From positions 1 to 32,512 of the forward strand of contig JAKUPT010000031.1 in the NCBI GenBank assembly GCA_022450595.1: a DNA stretch of 32,512 bases. The letters are read 5' to 3'. Shown piece by piece: positions 25,848 through 32,512 of this stretch. The notes under the pieces were generated by a model. That model worked only from the letters and a program-made list of their open reading frames with translations, was not told the DNA's origin and did not search any database. Position numbers and translations under genes: made by a program. How positions within the stretch are numbered: position 1 is the stretch's first letter; each line of letters opens with the position of its first letter. Origin of the DNA: Bdellovibrionales bacterium. GTDB taxonomy: Bacteria; Bdellovibrionota; Bdellovibrionia; Bdellovibrionales; UBA1609.

Positions 25848-26792
25848 ATGTTAAAATCACTTTATCCAAAAATTGACTGTTATAACTCTGGAAACTTAAA
25901 ACTGGATGACATTCATACCATGTACTATGAGGAGTGCGGAAACCCCAAAGGCATCCCTATTGTTTTTATACACGGAGGCCCGGGCGGTGGAGTTAACCCT
26001 GACTGTCGACGTTTTTTTAATCCAGAAAAGTTTAGAATCATTTTATTTGATCAAAGAGGAGCAGGCAAAAGCACTCCCCATGCCGAGTTAGAAAATAACA
26101 CTACATGGCACCTTGTCGACGATATGGAGCTTTTGCGTGAGCATCTTAAAATTGAGAAATGGCACTTATTTGGAGGCAGTTGGGGGTCTACATTAAGTCT
26201 TATTTACGCCATTGAACATCCAGAGAAAGTGCTTTCAATGACGCTTAGAGGACTGTTTATGTGTCGCCCCGAAGAGTTACATTGGTTTTACCAATTTGGA
26301 GCCCATCATATATTTCCAGACCAATGGGAGTCCTACAAAGAGCAAATACCTGAAGCTGAAAGAGAAGATTTTATATCAGCCTATTACAAAAGGCTTACTT
26401 CTCAGGATAAGAGCACTCGAATCAATGCAGCAAAAACATGGAGCACATGGGAAGGCTCAACGAGCAAACTGGTTCAAGACTCAAGCCTATTAACTAGCTA
26501 TTCAGAAGATGAGTTTGCTTTGGCTTTTGCCAGAATTGAATGTCATTATTTTTATAATCAAATCTTTTTAAAAGATCCCAACCATATCTTAAATAATTTA
26601 GAGAAAATCAAACACATCCCTTGTTCACTGGTGCATGGTCGCTATGATGTGGTTTGCCCTGTTAAAAATGCTTGGGAGATGCACAAGCTATGGCCTGAAA
26701 TGAAACTATTTATTGAGCCTACCTCAGGACACTCAGCCTTTGAAAAAGACATCTCAGCAAAGCTTGTTGAGCTTACTGACAGTATAAACTGA
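25848..26792 (+). CDS. pip: proline iminopeptidase
   Basis: An alpha/beta-hydrolase that removes N-terminal proline from peptides (family S33). It is 314 residues long, the usual size. Oxyanion region HGGPGGG (42-48), FDQRGAGKS, nucleophile Ser111 in GGSWGS, Asp267 (GRYDVVCP) and His295 (GHSAFE) complete the catalytic triad. No signal peptide is present, so it acts in the cytoplasm, consistent with peptide recycling in a protein-degrading organism. An open frame continues upstream into the thiolase gene, but the ATG at 25848 has AAAAGGA just upstream and begins with the conserved LYP, so the longer form is spurious. A hairpin directly follows the stop. Confidence 0.95.
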   Translation: MLKSLYPKIDCYNSGNLKLDDIHTMYYEECGNPKGIPIVFIHGGPGGGVNPDCRRFFNPEKFRIILFDQRGAGKSTPHAELENNTTWHLVDDMELLREHLKIEKWHLFGGSWGSTLSLIYAIEHPEKVLSMTLRGLFMCRPEELHWFYQFGAHHIFPDQWESYKEQIPEAEREDFISAYYKRLTSQDKSTRINAAKTWSTWEGSTSKLVQDSSLLTSYSEDEFALAFARIECHYFYNQIFLKDPNHILNNLEKIKHIPCSLVHGRYDVVCPVKNAWEMHKLWPEMKLFIEPTSGHSAFEKDISAKLVELTDSIN

Positions 26793-26824
26793 GCCAAAGT
26801 CCTGTAAAGGACTTCGGCATTTTG
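26793..26824 (+). terminator. hairpin directly after pip
   Basis: GCCAAAGTCC (26793-26802) pairs with GGACTTCGGC (26809-26818) with one mismatch around a 6-nt loop, followed by ATTTTG. It starts on the base after the pip stop codon. The T-run is short, so termination may be incomplete. The rest of the 26825-27091 gap is very AT-rich, with no reading frame or RNA gene, but carries a dyad and a sigma-54-type promoter listed separately. Confidence 0.65.
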
Positions 26825-26920
26825 AAATAACATTTCACAAAGTATCTACGACTTTAGTGCCATAATTGTTACTTCTTAAGTCTAAAAATTCAGATATTCA
26901 CCCTAAATTTTAAAAAATAA

Positions 26921-26937
26921 TGTAAAGCAATTTTACA
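26921..26937. promoter_or_regulatory. dyad, candidate upstream activator site
   Basis: TGTAAA-GCAAT-TTTACA is a perfect 6-bp inverted repeat with a 5-bp spacer. Its centre is about 138 bp upstream of the predicted start from the sigma-54-type promoter at 27042. Enhancer-binding proteins for sigma-54 usually bind dyads 80-200 bp upstream, so the position fits. The protein is unknown, and AT-rich dyads can occur by chance. Confidence 0.4.
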
Positions 26938-27041
26938 AGACAAAAGCAATAAACAAAAAAACAAAACATCAGCTCTTTAAAATTTAGAGATTTTGCTAGT
27001 GTTTTAAGTGCTTTAGAGAAAAACCTTAAATACATAAATTA

Positions 27042-27056
27042 GGCACACCCCTTGCT
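27042..27056 (+). promoter_or_regulatory. sigma-54 -24/-12 promoter
   Basis: GGCAC, five bases, TTGCT: GG at 27042-27043 and GC at 27054-27055 are separated by exactly 10 bp, with a full match to the conserved GGCAC and TTGC cores. The expected start is near 27067. That leaves a 25-nt leader containing the AGGGGGG Shine-Dalgarno at 27080-27086 before the ATG at 27092. The geometry is coherent throughout, which makes this the best promoter call in the window. Sigma-54 dependence implies an activator, and the dyad at 26921 is a candidate site. Confidence 0.7.
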
Positions 27057-27091
27057 GTTATTAATTTTAAGGTTAGTTTAGGGGGGACATT

Positions 27092-28126
27092 ATGAATATA
27101 TTAAAGTGCTACTTATTAGTAGCAACACTATTTTTTGTGGGGTGTGCTGAAGTCAGCTTTGAAACCATTCCACCAAATCCAACATCAAAAACAGATGTTA
27201 ATATTCCAGAACCTCAACCAGAACCACAGCCTGAGCCACCACCATCAAAACTCACAACAGAGGATTTTAACTTTGTAAACAAAAAACCAGAACTTGATAT
27301 ACTTGTTGTGGTTGATAACTCAACATCAATGTATGAAGAGCAGCAAAAACTAGGAACAAGACTTCAAAGTTTTACCGATGCACTAGATGAAGTGAATTGG
27401 CAAATTGGAGTTACAACTACAGATATTCAATCAGTAGCACATGGTAAAAAAGGTGAACTATTAAATATTCACAATTCTAGCTCAAAGGTTCTTACTTCTA
27501 AAAGTGCTGACTTTAAAAATAGGTTTTTAAAAACCGTTGTAAGAAAAGAAACTCTTGATTGTAAACCAGACTGCCCTTCATCTAATGAACAACCACTACT
27601 TGCTACAATGTTGAATATTGAAAAATCGAAATCTAAAACAAAACAACTCTACCGTGAAAATGCTGATCTAGTCGTGGTTATCTTAACCGATGAAGATGAG
27701 CTAAGTACTGGCCCAAGTCATGCCACAAAACCAAGTGAAGTTATTAGAACTTTTAACCAAATTTGGCCAAATAAAAACCTAAGTGCCTTTGGGGTTATTA
27801 TTGAACCTGGTGATTATGACTGTTTAAATAGCCAACAGTTAGATGGTCAATTTGCAACACATATTGCTGAATTTACTCACAGAACCTCTGGGAAAACTGT
27901 AAGTATTTGCGAAAACGACTACGCTAATGGGATGAAAGATATCGGTGAGCGAGCAAGACTTTTAATTAATGCCATCAGTTTAAAACACACACCAAAGCTA
28001 GAAACTATTAAGGTTATGGTTGATGGTAATGTATACAGCAATTGGATGCTTGTAGGAAAAAAACTATTAATTAAAGACAAGTTAAAAGATGGAACTCCAG
28101 TTAAGATTCAGTATGAAAAAATATAA
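27092..28126 (+). CDS. lipoprotein with von Willebrand factor A domain
   Basis: A 344-residue surface or periplasmic lipoprotein. Signal peptide residues 1-17 end in the lipobox FVGC (Cys18). A Pro/Glu/Gln-rich spacer (about 37-52, PEPQ repeats) holds the domain away from the membrane. A VWA fold begins at about 66 with the strand ELDILVVVDNSTSM; Asp75, Ser77 and Ser79 form the MIDAS metal site DxSxS, and VVVILTDEDE later supplies the usual acidic residue. VWA domains mediate adhesion or assembly through a metal ion. Two pairs of Cys (DCKPDC and the later DYDC/SICEN) may form disulfides. It has its own sigma-54-type promoter and a strong Shine-Dalgarno. Its stop is 1 nt from the convergent PhnD-like gene. 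Confidence 0.88.
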   Translation: MNILKCYLLVATLFFVGCAEVSFETIPPNPTSKTDVNIPEPQPEPQPEPPPSKLTTEDFNFVNKKPELDILVVVDNSTSMYEEQQKLGTRLQSFTDALDEVNWQIGVTTTDIQSVAHGKKGELLNIHNSSSKVLTSKSADFKNRFLKTVVRKETLDCKPDCPSSNEQPLLATMLNIEKSKSKTKQLYRENADLVVVILTDEDELSTGPSHATKPSEVIRTFNQIWPNKNLSAFGVIIEPGDYDCLNSQQLDGQFATHIAEFTHRTSGKTVSICENDYANGMKDIGERARLLINAISLKHTPKLETIKVMVDGNVYSNWMLVGKKLLIKDKLKDGTPVKIQYEKI

Positions 28127-28127
28127 G

Positions 28128-29033
28128 TTATTTTTTTTCAACAAAGTCATCAATGGAGCGACCAAGAGCTTGTAGGATTTTTCGAACCTTATCATATTCT
28201 TGATCTGATGATTTTTTAAAATCAGTAACGCTGTAGAGGGAATAAAAGGCATCTTTTCCCTCTTCAGTTTTTATAAGCTCTAACAATGCACTTATCACAG
28301 TCTCTTTCATTTCATCAGAAAGCCCAGCACGAAATACAACAGGCTCATTTGGTATGGCGTCTGTGAGATGTAAAATTTTAACTTTTTCTTCAACATCAGG
28401 ATATTGAGTTTTAACCAAGTGCCTGGCGTCTTGAATTTCACCCTCTCTTTTTGGTGAATAAAATGTAGCCCCACCATCAACTTGTCCCTGATAAATCATA
28501 CTGACCACATTGTCGTGGCGTTGAGCAAAGACCGTGTCACTTGGTTTAATGTTTCTATCTTTAAAAAGTTTTGCAGGCATTAAATAGCCAGCAGTTGAAG
28601 CTGGATCTACGTAGGCAAACTTTTTACCATTTAAGTCTTTTAAGTCATTAATATCTTTATTCGCAGCCGATAAAATTTGGGCTTTATATTCATAGGCTCC
28701 ATGTCTTTCTACAGTAAGAAGGGCTTGAGCCTTATATTTTTGGTGGGCTAAAAGGTAACCAAAAGTATTTAAAGACGCTATGTCGGCTCGCTTTGTTCCA
28801 AAGGACTCCACCACAGCCACATAGCTTGTTGGAATTTTGATTTCATATTTATAAGGTGTTTTTTCTTCAAGAATTCTTTTTATAACAGAAGATTTATCAG
28901 CAATAAGCTTTGAGTCCACGCTTGGGACAAAAAAGAATTTAATAGGATTTTCTTTTGTTCCAAGCTCAGGTTTTTTAGAATCACAGGCACTTAATACAAC
29001 AACAGCCATCAAAACGACAAAAAATCGTAGCAT
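28128..29033 (-). CDS. PhnD-like phosphate/phosphonate-binding lipoprotein
   Basis: A 301-residue lipoprotein of the PhnD/PtxB substrate-binding family. The signal peptide ends in LSAC (Cys17). Domain features include IKFFFVPSVDSKL near 31, the YVAVVESFGTKRADIASLNTFGYLLA region, LNGKKFAYVDPASTAGYLMPA (the hinge and ligand loop typical of PhnD) and the HDNVVSMIYQGQVDGGATF stretch. It should bind phosphonate, phosphite or a related oxyanion in the periplasm. No permease or ATPase gene is adjacent, so it is an orphan binding protein: either a transporter component encoded elsewhere, or a sensor input, as some PhnD-like proteins are. GGAG lies 9 nt before the ATG. The gene is divergent from udk across a 172-bp gap with stacked palindromes. 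Confidence 0.88.
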   Translation of the reverse strand: MLRFFVVLMAVVVLSACDSKKPELGTKENPIKFFFVPSVDSKLIADKSSVIKRILEEKTPYKYEIKIPTSYVAVVESFGTKRADIASLNTFGYLLAHQKYKAQALLTVERHGAYEYKAQILSAANKDINDLKDLNGKKFAYVDPASTAGYLMPAKLFKDRNIKPSDTVFAQRHDNVVSMIYQGQVDGGATFYSPKREGEIQDARHLVKTQYPDVEEKVKILHLTDAIPNEPVVFRAGLSDEMKETVISALLELIKTEEGKDAFYSLYSVTDFKKSSDQEYDKVRKILQALGRSIDDFVEKK

Positions 29034-29106
29034 CCAACAAGACTCCTACAGTGATTTAAGGGAGTTTTTGATACCAAAGCGCATCAAAATATACAAAATA
29101 TTAAAC

Positions 29107-29137
29107 ACTTCATGAAGTATTTATAATAGATATTATA
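29107..29137. promoter_or_regulatory. two adjacent palindromes in the phnD-like/udk gap
   Basis: ACTTCATGAAGT (29107-29118) is a perfect 12-bp palindrome. Four bases later TATAATA-GA-TATTATA (29122-29137) is an inverted repeat that carries TATAAT, the -10 consensus, on both strands. No good -35 box was found at the right distance on either strand. The pair may be an operator and overlapping divergent -10 elements, but AT-rich chance similarity is possible. Confidence 0.35.
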
Positions 29138-29205
29138 GCATTGTGTGATTGAGCAAAAATCATGTTATACAACTTTGACCTTATTTACACTAAAACGAGG
29201 TCAAT

Positions 29206-29877
29206 ATGAGCTTAATTGTAGCATTATGTGGCGGGTCTGCCTCAGGAAAAACTCAAGCCGTTGAGTATATTAAAAATCATCTCTCCCCTGAGATTTTACA
29301 CATTCCCCATGACAGCTACTACAAAGATATGAGCCATTTAAGCTTACAAGAAAGATCAGATTATAATTTTGACCACCCTGAATGTATTGAAAATGAACTG
29401 CTCATTGAAGATTTACAAAAACTTAAAAATAATGAAGCTATTTATATCCCATCATACAGCTATTTAAATTCTAAACGCAGCTACCCTTCCCTACCTGTTT
29501 TTGCAAAACCCGTCATATTAATAGATGGTCTCTTCTTATTCACGGATAAAGAACTCAGAGAGCTTTTTGATTACAAAATTTTTATCGATGCCAAAGAAAA
29601 TATACGTGTTGAAAGGTGCATTGAAAGAGATGTTAAAGAAAGAGGGATGACTTTTGATGGCGTTTCAGAACAAATACAGCGCTTTAAATTACCTATGCAC
29701 AATAAATATGTAGAACCTTTTAAGTCCCATGCTGATAGTGTTATAGAAAACCACATCAATGACATACAAGCTTTAGAGCAACAGTGTTTAAATCTTGCCA
29801 ACCAGGTAAAACAAATTGTCAGTGGAAAAACTTATCAAAACCTAACTTCACAAACTCTGACTTCAAATTATATATAA
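29206..29877 (+). CDS. udk: uridine kinase
   Basis: Phosphorylates uridine and cytidine in pyrimidine salvage. It is 223 residues long, about the usual size. Walker A GGSASGKT (9-16), the HDSYYKDM lid region, NFDHPECI (Asp-His-Pro substrate loop), IPSYSYL and LIDGLFLF are the hallmark segments, followed by KIFIDAKENIRVERCIERDVKERG with the catalytic Arg cluster. It acts in the cytoplasm. Salvage of host-derived nucleosides would suit a predatory or scavenging life. GAGGT lies 4 nt before the ATG. The stop is 4 nt from the stop of the convergent unknown membrane gene. Confidence 0.93.
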   Translation: MSLIVALCGGSASGKTQAVEYIKNHLSPEILHIPHDSYYKDMSHLSLQERSDYNFDHPECIENELLIEDLQKLKNNEAIYIPSYSYLNSKRSYPSLPVFAKPVILIDGLFLFTDKELRELFDYKIFIDAKENIRVERCIERDVKERGMTFDGVSEQIQRFKLPMHNKYVEPFKSHADSVIENHINDIQALEQQCLNLANQVKQIVSGKTYQNLTSQTLTSNYI

Positions 29878-29881
29878 CAAA

Positions 29882-31702
29882 TTAGTTTCCAAAATCAGTT
29901 CCGTTGTATTTGGCATCAACATCAAGTGGTGTGGTTAACTCAAGACCTTTTTGAATAAAACCATCCTGCATATAAAAAGACTCACCAACAAAAGCATGTT
30001 TAAGAACAATATAAAGCCCCATCATAGATGAGTTAATCATTTGGTTGATCAAAAAGAAGTTGGCTTTGTATTTTTTTGCAAGTTCTTTTTCTGCCTGCTC
30101 TTTATTTAAAAAATCAACATTATGATCTTTAAAGAATTTTGCCCACTTATTGTTTAAATTCACATAACGATGTTCTTCACTCTCTAATTTAAAACGCTCT
30201 ACTTCAAGCTGATAAAGACTTTGCAGTTCCTTGTCTTTTGAGTAATTCACTTGTCTTAAAATTGTAGAAATATGATCAATCATATGCCAGTTAGAGGCGT
30301 TTTCAGACATCATAGCTCTAACCTGTCTATGGATTTTGCGGCGTATATCTTTTTGGCTGTAAATTCCCTGATTTTTACTTCTCCCAATAAGGGTATCAAG
30401 AGCGGCTTTTTCTTGTCTTATATTAGAGAGTCGTTCCCTAAAGTTGTTCAATATTACTTCAGTTGGAAGCCCGGATTTCAATAAAACTTCATCTTCTTTA
30501 TTTGGGAATCCATCTTGAACCACTCGATAAATAAACTTTTCTTTTACTTTTTGGCTAATAAGTGGCCAAATTGCTGCATACCCAAGTAGTGCCGACATAT
30601 AGACATAATAGCTCATATCAAAGTTAAAGTTGGTGGAACTCGCCATTTTAAATATCACATCAAGCGCAATGGACCAAAAACCATATGAGGCCATAGACAG
30701 TGACCAGTTGATAAACAGTCTATTTCTGGCATCTAAGGTGGTCGCCTTAGTGATCATGTTTCTTACCATCTCAACAGACTGATAGCTTAGAAAAAATATT
30801 AAATAAGTATGGGCAAAACTTGCAACTGTTATTTCAACGCCTGCAATTTTCATAGCAAGAATTGAGTTTAAAACTGTTGTTGCAGCATTAGTGACCAACA
30901 TTTTATATTGGTAACTTCTTTGGTTCACATCATTTTTCATGGTATTGGTGGCAAACTTATATAGAAAAAATGGATTTATATACTGCCAATGAATCTTATT
31001 TTTTGTGAACACATCATGATGTAAGTCTTTTTCTATAACTTCTCTGTGCTCTGAAATTAATTGATTAATTTTTTCACTCTCATATTTTAAAAATTCATCA
31101 ATTTCATATTTTAGCTCTTTAAATAAATGCACTCCAGAAGTCTCAGGATCAAAAGCTCTACGAACCTCATTAAAATCTAGTTCTTTTTCAATCTCTTTCG
31201 ACATTTTGAAGTTATGCTTGATAACTTCAAAAAACATTTTTTCAACTTCTAATTCAAAGTCTTTATGGAAAACCAACTTTTCAACATTGTAGTTTTGGCG
31301 GACTATTAGATTTGCCATCATTTCCAGCATAAAGTTAGAAACATCTGGCTCTTTTAAAACTTCAACATTTGCTAATAGAATATCTAGTTCTTTAGCTTTC
31401 TCTGGAAAGTCTTTTCGAATTTGACTGATTCGGTAGGTCAGTCCATCAACAAGACTGTCAAAGTTAATGTTAATTAAGCTCTTAACATAGTTAATGTCTT
31501 TTTCATTAATTTCTTTAAAATGATCTAAATGGCTAGGGTTTCGAGATGCTTCTTTTTGAAATAGAATTTTACATTGAAAAGAAGCATATGCTGATGGATT
31601 AGGAATTAAAATAAGAAAACATAAAAGAAAATAAATAGTGTTTTTTATACACCTAAGCTTGAAAAGCCCTGTCCCGATGAGCCTACAAATCATTAACGAC
31701 AT
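29882..31702 (-). CDS. large membrane protein of unknown function
   Basis: A 606-residue protein of no family I recognise. A hydrophobic signal or anchor segment (about 20-38, IYFLLCFLILI) ending near SAYA suggests export. Residues 40-270 are highly charged and helical (long stretches of Glu, Lys and Asp). A central region (about 270-390) has three or four hydrophobic segments, such as VASFAHTYLIFFLSYQ and YGFWSIALDVIFKM, that look transmembrane. The last 220 residues are again charged and helical. The longest frame begins with TTG at 31747, but AGGTGG stands just before the ATG at 31702, so I start there. It converges with udk. The plan of a periplasmic helical domain, membrane core and helical tail resembles no characterised system that I can name. 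Confidence 0.7.
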   Translation of the reverse strand: MSLMICRLIGTGLFKLRCIKNTIYFLLCFLILIPNPSAYASFQCKILFQKEASRNPSHLDHFKEINEKDINYVKSLININFDSLVDGLTYRISQIRKDFPEKAKELDILLANVEVLKEPDVSNFMLEMMANLIVRQNYNVEKLVFHKDFELEVEKMFFEVIKHNFKMSKEIEKELDFNEVRRAFDPETSGVHLFKELKYEIDEFLKYESEKINQLISEHREVIEKDLHHDVFTKNKIHWQYINPFFLYKFATNTMKNDVNQRSYQYKMLVTNAATTVLNSILAMKIAGVEITVASFAHTYLIFFLSYQSVEMVRNMITKATTLDARNRLFINWSLSMASYGFWSIALDVIFKMASSTNFNFDMSYYVYMSALLGYAAIWPLISQKVKEKFIYRVVQDGFPNKEDEVLLKSGLPTEVILNNFRERLSNIRQEKAALDTLIGRSKNQGIYSQKDIRRKIHRQVRAMMSENASNWHMIDHISTILRQVNYSKDKELQSLYQLEVERFKLESEEHRYVNLNNKWAKFFKDHNVDFLNKEQAEKELAKKYKANFFLINQMINSSMMGLYIVLKHAFVGESFYMQDGFIQKGLELTTPLDVDAKYNGTDFGN

Positions 31703-31830
31703 TAATCCACCTTTTGCCCTCGGGAATAAGGTCTTACCAACAATCAATGCAAGGTGTTAAGTTGTTTTTCAGTTTTAGAATTTAATACAAGAACATGGCT
31801 CAAAACAAACTAATTACAAATAGAGCCTTT

Positions 31831-32512
31831 TTAAGTGTCTAAAGTTAAGGCACTAACTCTGTTTAAAGCTTTTACAGGCTTCCATTGTGTAAAATTTGAG
31901 ACCTTTTTCCAGTAAAGCTCAGGCTCTGTAAGTCCGGTATGAATGCTCTCAAAATACACTAGATCAACTTGAGGAAACTTGGTCTCTGTAAGTTTTAGGT
32001 TCATCGGTTCATTATCGATCAAACAGCTGTATTCAGCCTGATGAGCTATTGGCTCTAGGGCCTGCACTTTAAAGTCATGATCAGTGATGTCTTTATGGGG
32101 CTTTAAAATCAATCGAGGGCGCCTATACAGGTCTAAAAAACCATGTTCAGACAGCGAATTTACTGTTCCCTGAAACATTCTTGGCTCATCTCTACCCGTT
32201 AAATAAATAACCTCAGCTCCATGTTTTTGAGCCTCTAAAATAAACTCACGAGCCCCCTGCTCTGGGCTATCAAATTTTAAATAATCGTTAGAAAAGAATC
32301 TTTCTGCCCAAAACTGCATCACCTCTTCTTCAAACACTGGGTTTTGAATACCTAGAAGCTTCATAGAGAGCTTTAAATCATAAAAAAGCTGATCAGGACG
32401 AATACTCGAAAGAACCTCACACTCGGCTTTATAATCGCCTTTAAACTGCTCGGCACAATCTTTAAAAATATCAATATTGCGATCATCAAGGTTAAACAGT
32501 GTTTAATCTAAA
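31831..32512 (-). pseudogene. HAD-superfamily hydrolase gene interrupted by an ochre codon, 5' end outside the window
   Basis: From the ATG at 32364 an intact frame encodes 177 residues with HAD motif II (YLTGRD), a motif III Lys (LKPH) and motif IV-like acids (CLIDNEP). The catalytic motif I is missing from that product. Reading the same frame upstream gives TLFNLDDRNIDIFKDC and continues without start codons to TAA at 32505-32503; just beyond it are GAT and TTA. The combined reading LD-stop-TLFN is what a HAD motif I (DxDxTLF) would look like if one Ser or other codon had become TAA; TCA to TAA is a single change. The gene therefore appears to be disrupted or to contain a sequencing error. 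A shorter protein from 32364 would lack the nucleophile Asp and be inactive as a phosphatase. Confidence 0.65.

Noticed and set aside
26825-27040. Possible small gene or RNA in the long AT-rich gap
   Set aside because: No frame with a start and ribosome-binding site and no stable fold was seen; only the dyad and the promoter have support.
32503-32505. Recoded stop (for example selenocysteine) in the HAD gene
   Set aside because: The codon is TAA, which is not used for selenocysteine or pyrrolysine in bacteria; mutation or sequencing error is simpler.
1-32512. Prophage, CRISPR array, toxin-antitoxin or restriction system
   Set aside because: No spacer-repeat pattern, phage structural or integrase gene, paired small toxin genes or methyltransferase motifs were found in any frame.

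Overview
The window is AT-rich, densely packed chromosomal DNA from a Gram-negative bacterium. It holds 21 protein genes that look intact, one broken gene at the right edge and one tRNA. Outer-membrane and lipoprotein genes sit beside RNase Y, a eukaryote-like NADP isocitrate dehydrogenase, an ETF-quinone oxidoreductase and many secreted or signalling proteins without known function. Together these suggest the Bdellovibrionota (Bdellovibrio/Bacteriovorax relatives). That assignment is inference from gene content; no rRNA or other phylogenetic marker is present. I see no prophage, CRISPR array, complete insertion sequence or secondary-metabolite cluster.

Layout. 1-1640: a two-copy direct repeat that could be the end of a mobile element, a secreted lipoprotein gene, a palindromic block and tRNA-Gly(GCC). 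1642-10067: a minus-strand run with an AstE/AspA-type zinc hydrolase, a secreted unknown, icd with its own promoter and terminator, a Rep-type helicase 12 nt downstream of a DEDDh exonuclease, and an APC permease fused to USP-like domains. 10268-11920: ETF-quinone oxidoreductase. 11922-22931: a signalling and envelope block with a FecR/Fn3-like anchored protein divergent from a HAMP-SpoIIE phosphatase and an outer-membrane barrel, a small coiled protein, a PilZ-like multidomain protein, a cNMP-binding/zinc-ribbon gene coupled to a CBS gene, and RNase Y. 22924-26792: a GCKR/MurQ-like double-SIS protein divergent from a FadI-type thiolase, which is followed by proline iminopeptidase. 27042-29877: a sigma-54-type promoter and VWA lipoprotein, an orphan PhnD-like binding lipoprotein and uridine kinase. 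29882-32512: a large unknown membrane protein and a HAD hydrolase gene interrupted by an ochre codon inside its catalytic motif.

How the genes fit together. ETF-quinone oxidoreductase and the FadI-type thiolase both belong to fatty-acid oxidation, and icd takes acetyl units on through the TCA cycle. The exonuclease and Rep helicase form a likely DNA-maintenance operon. Many proteins in the middle block look like sensors (HAMP-SpoIIE, PilZ-like, cNMP, CBS, FecR-like), but no single pathway can be assigned from sequence alone.

Two patterns stand out. Every convergent pair of protein genes ends within 4 nt of its partner or overlaps it, leaving no room for terminators. Several start codons are best placed at TTG or GTG because of the position of the Shine-Dalgarno sequence; those starts differ from the longest reading frames and are explained gene by gene.
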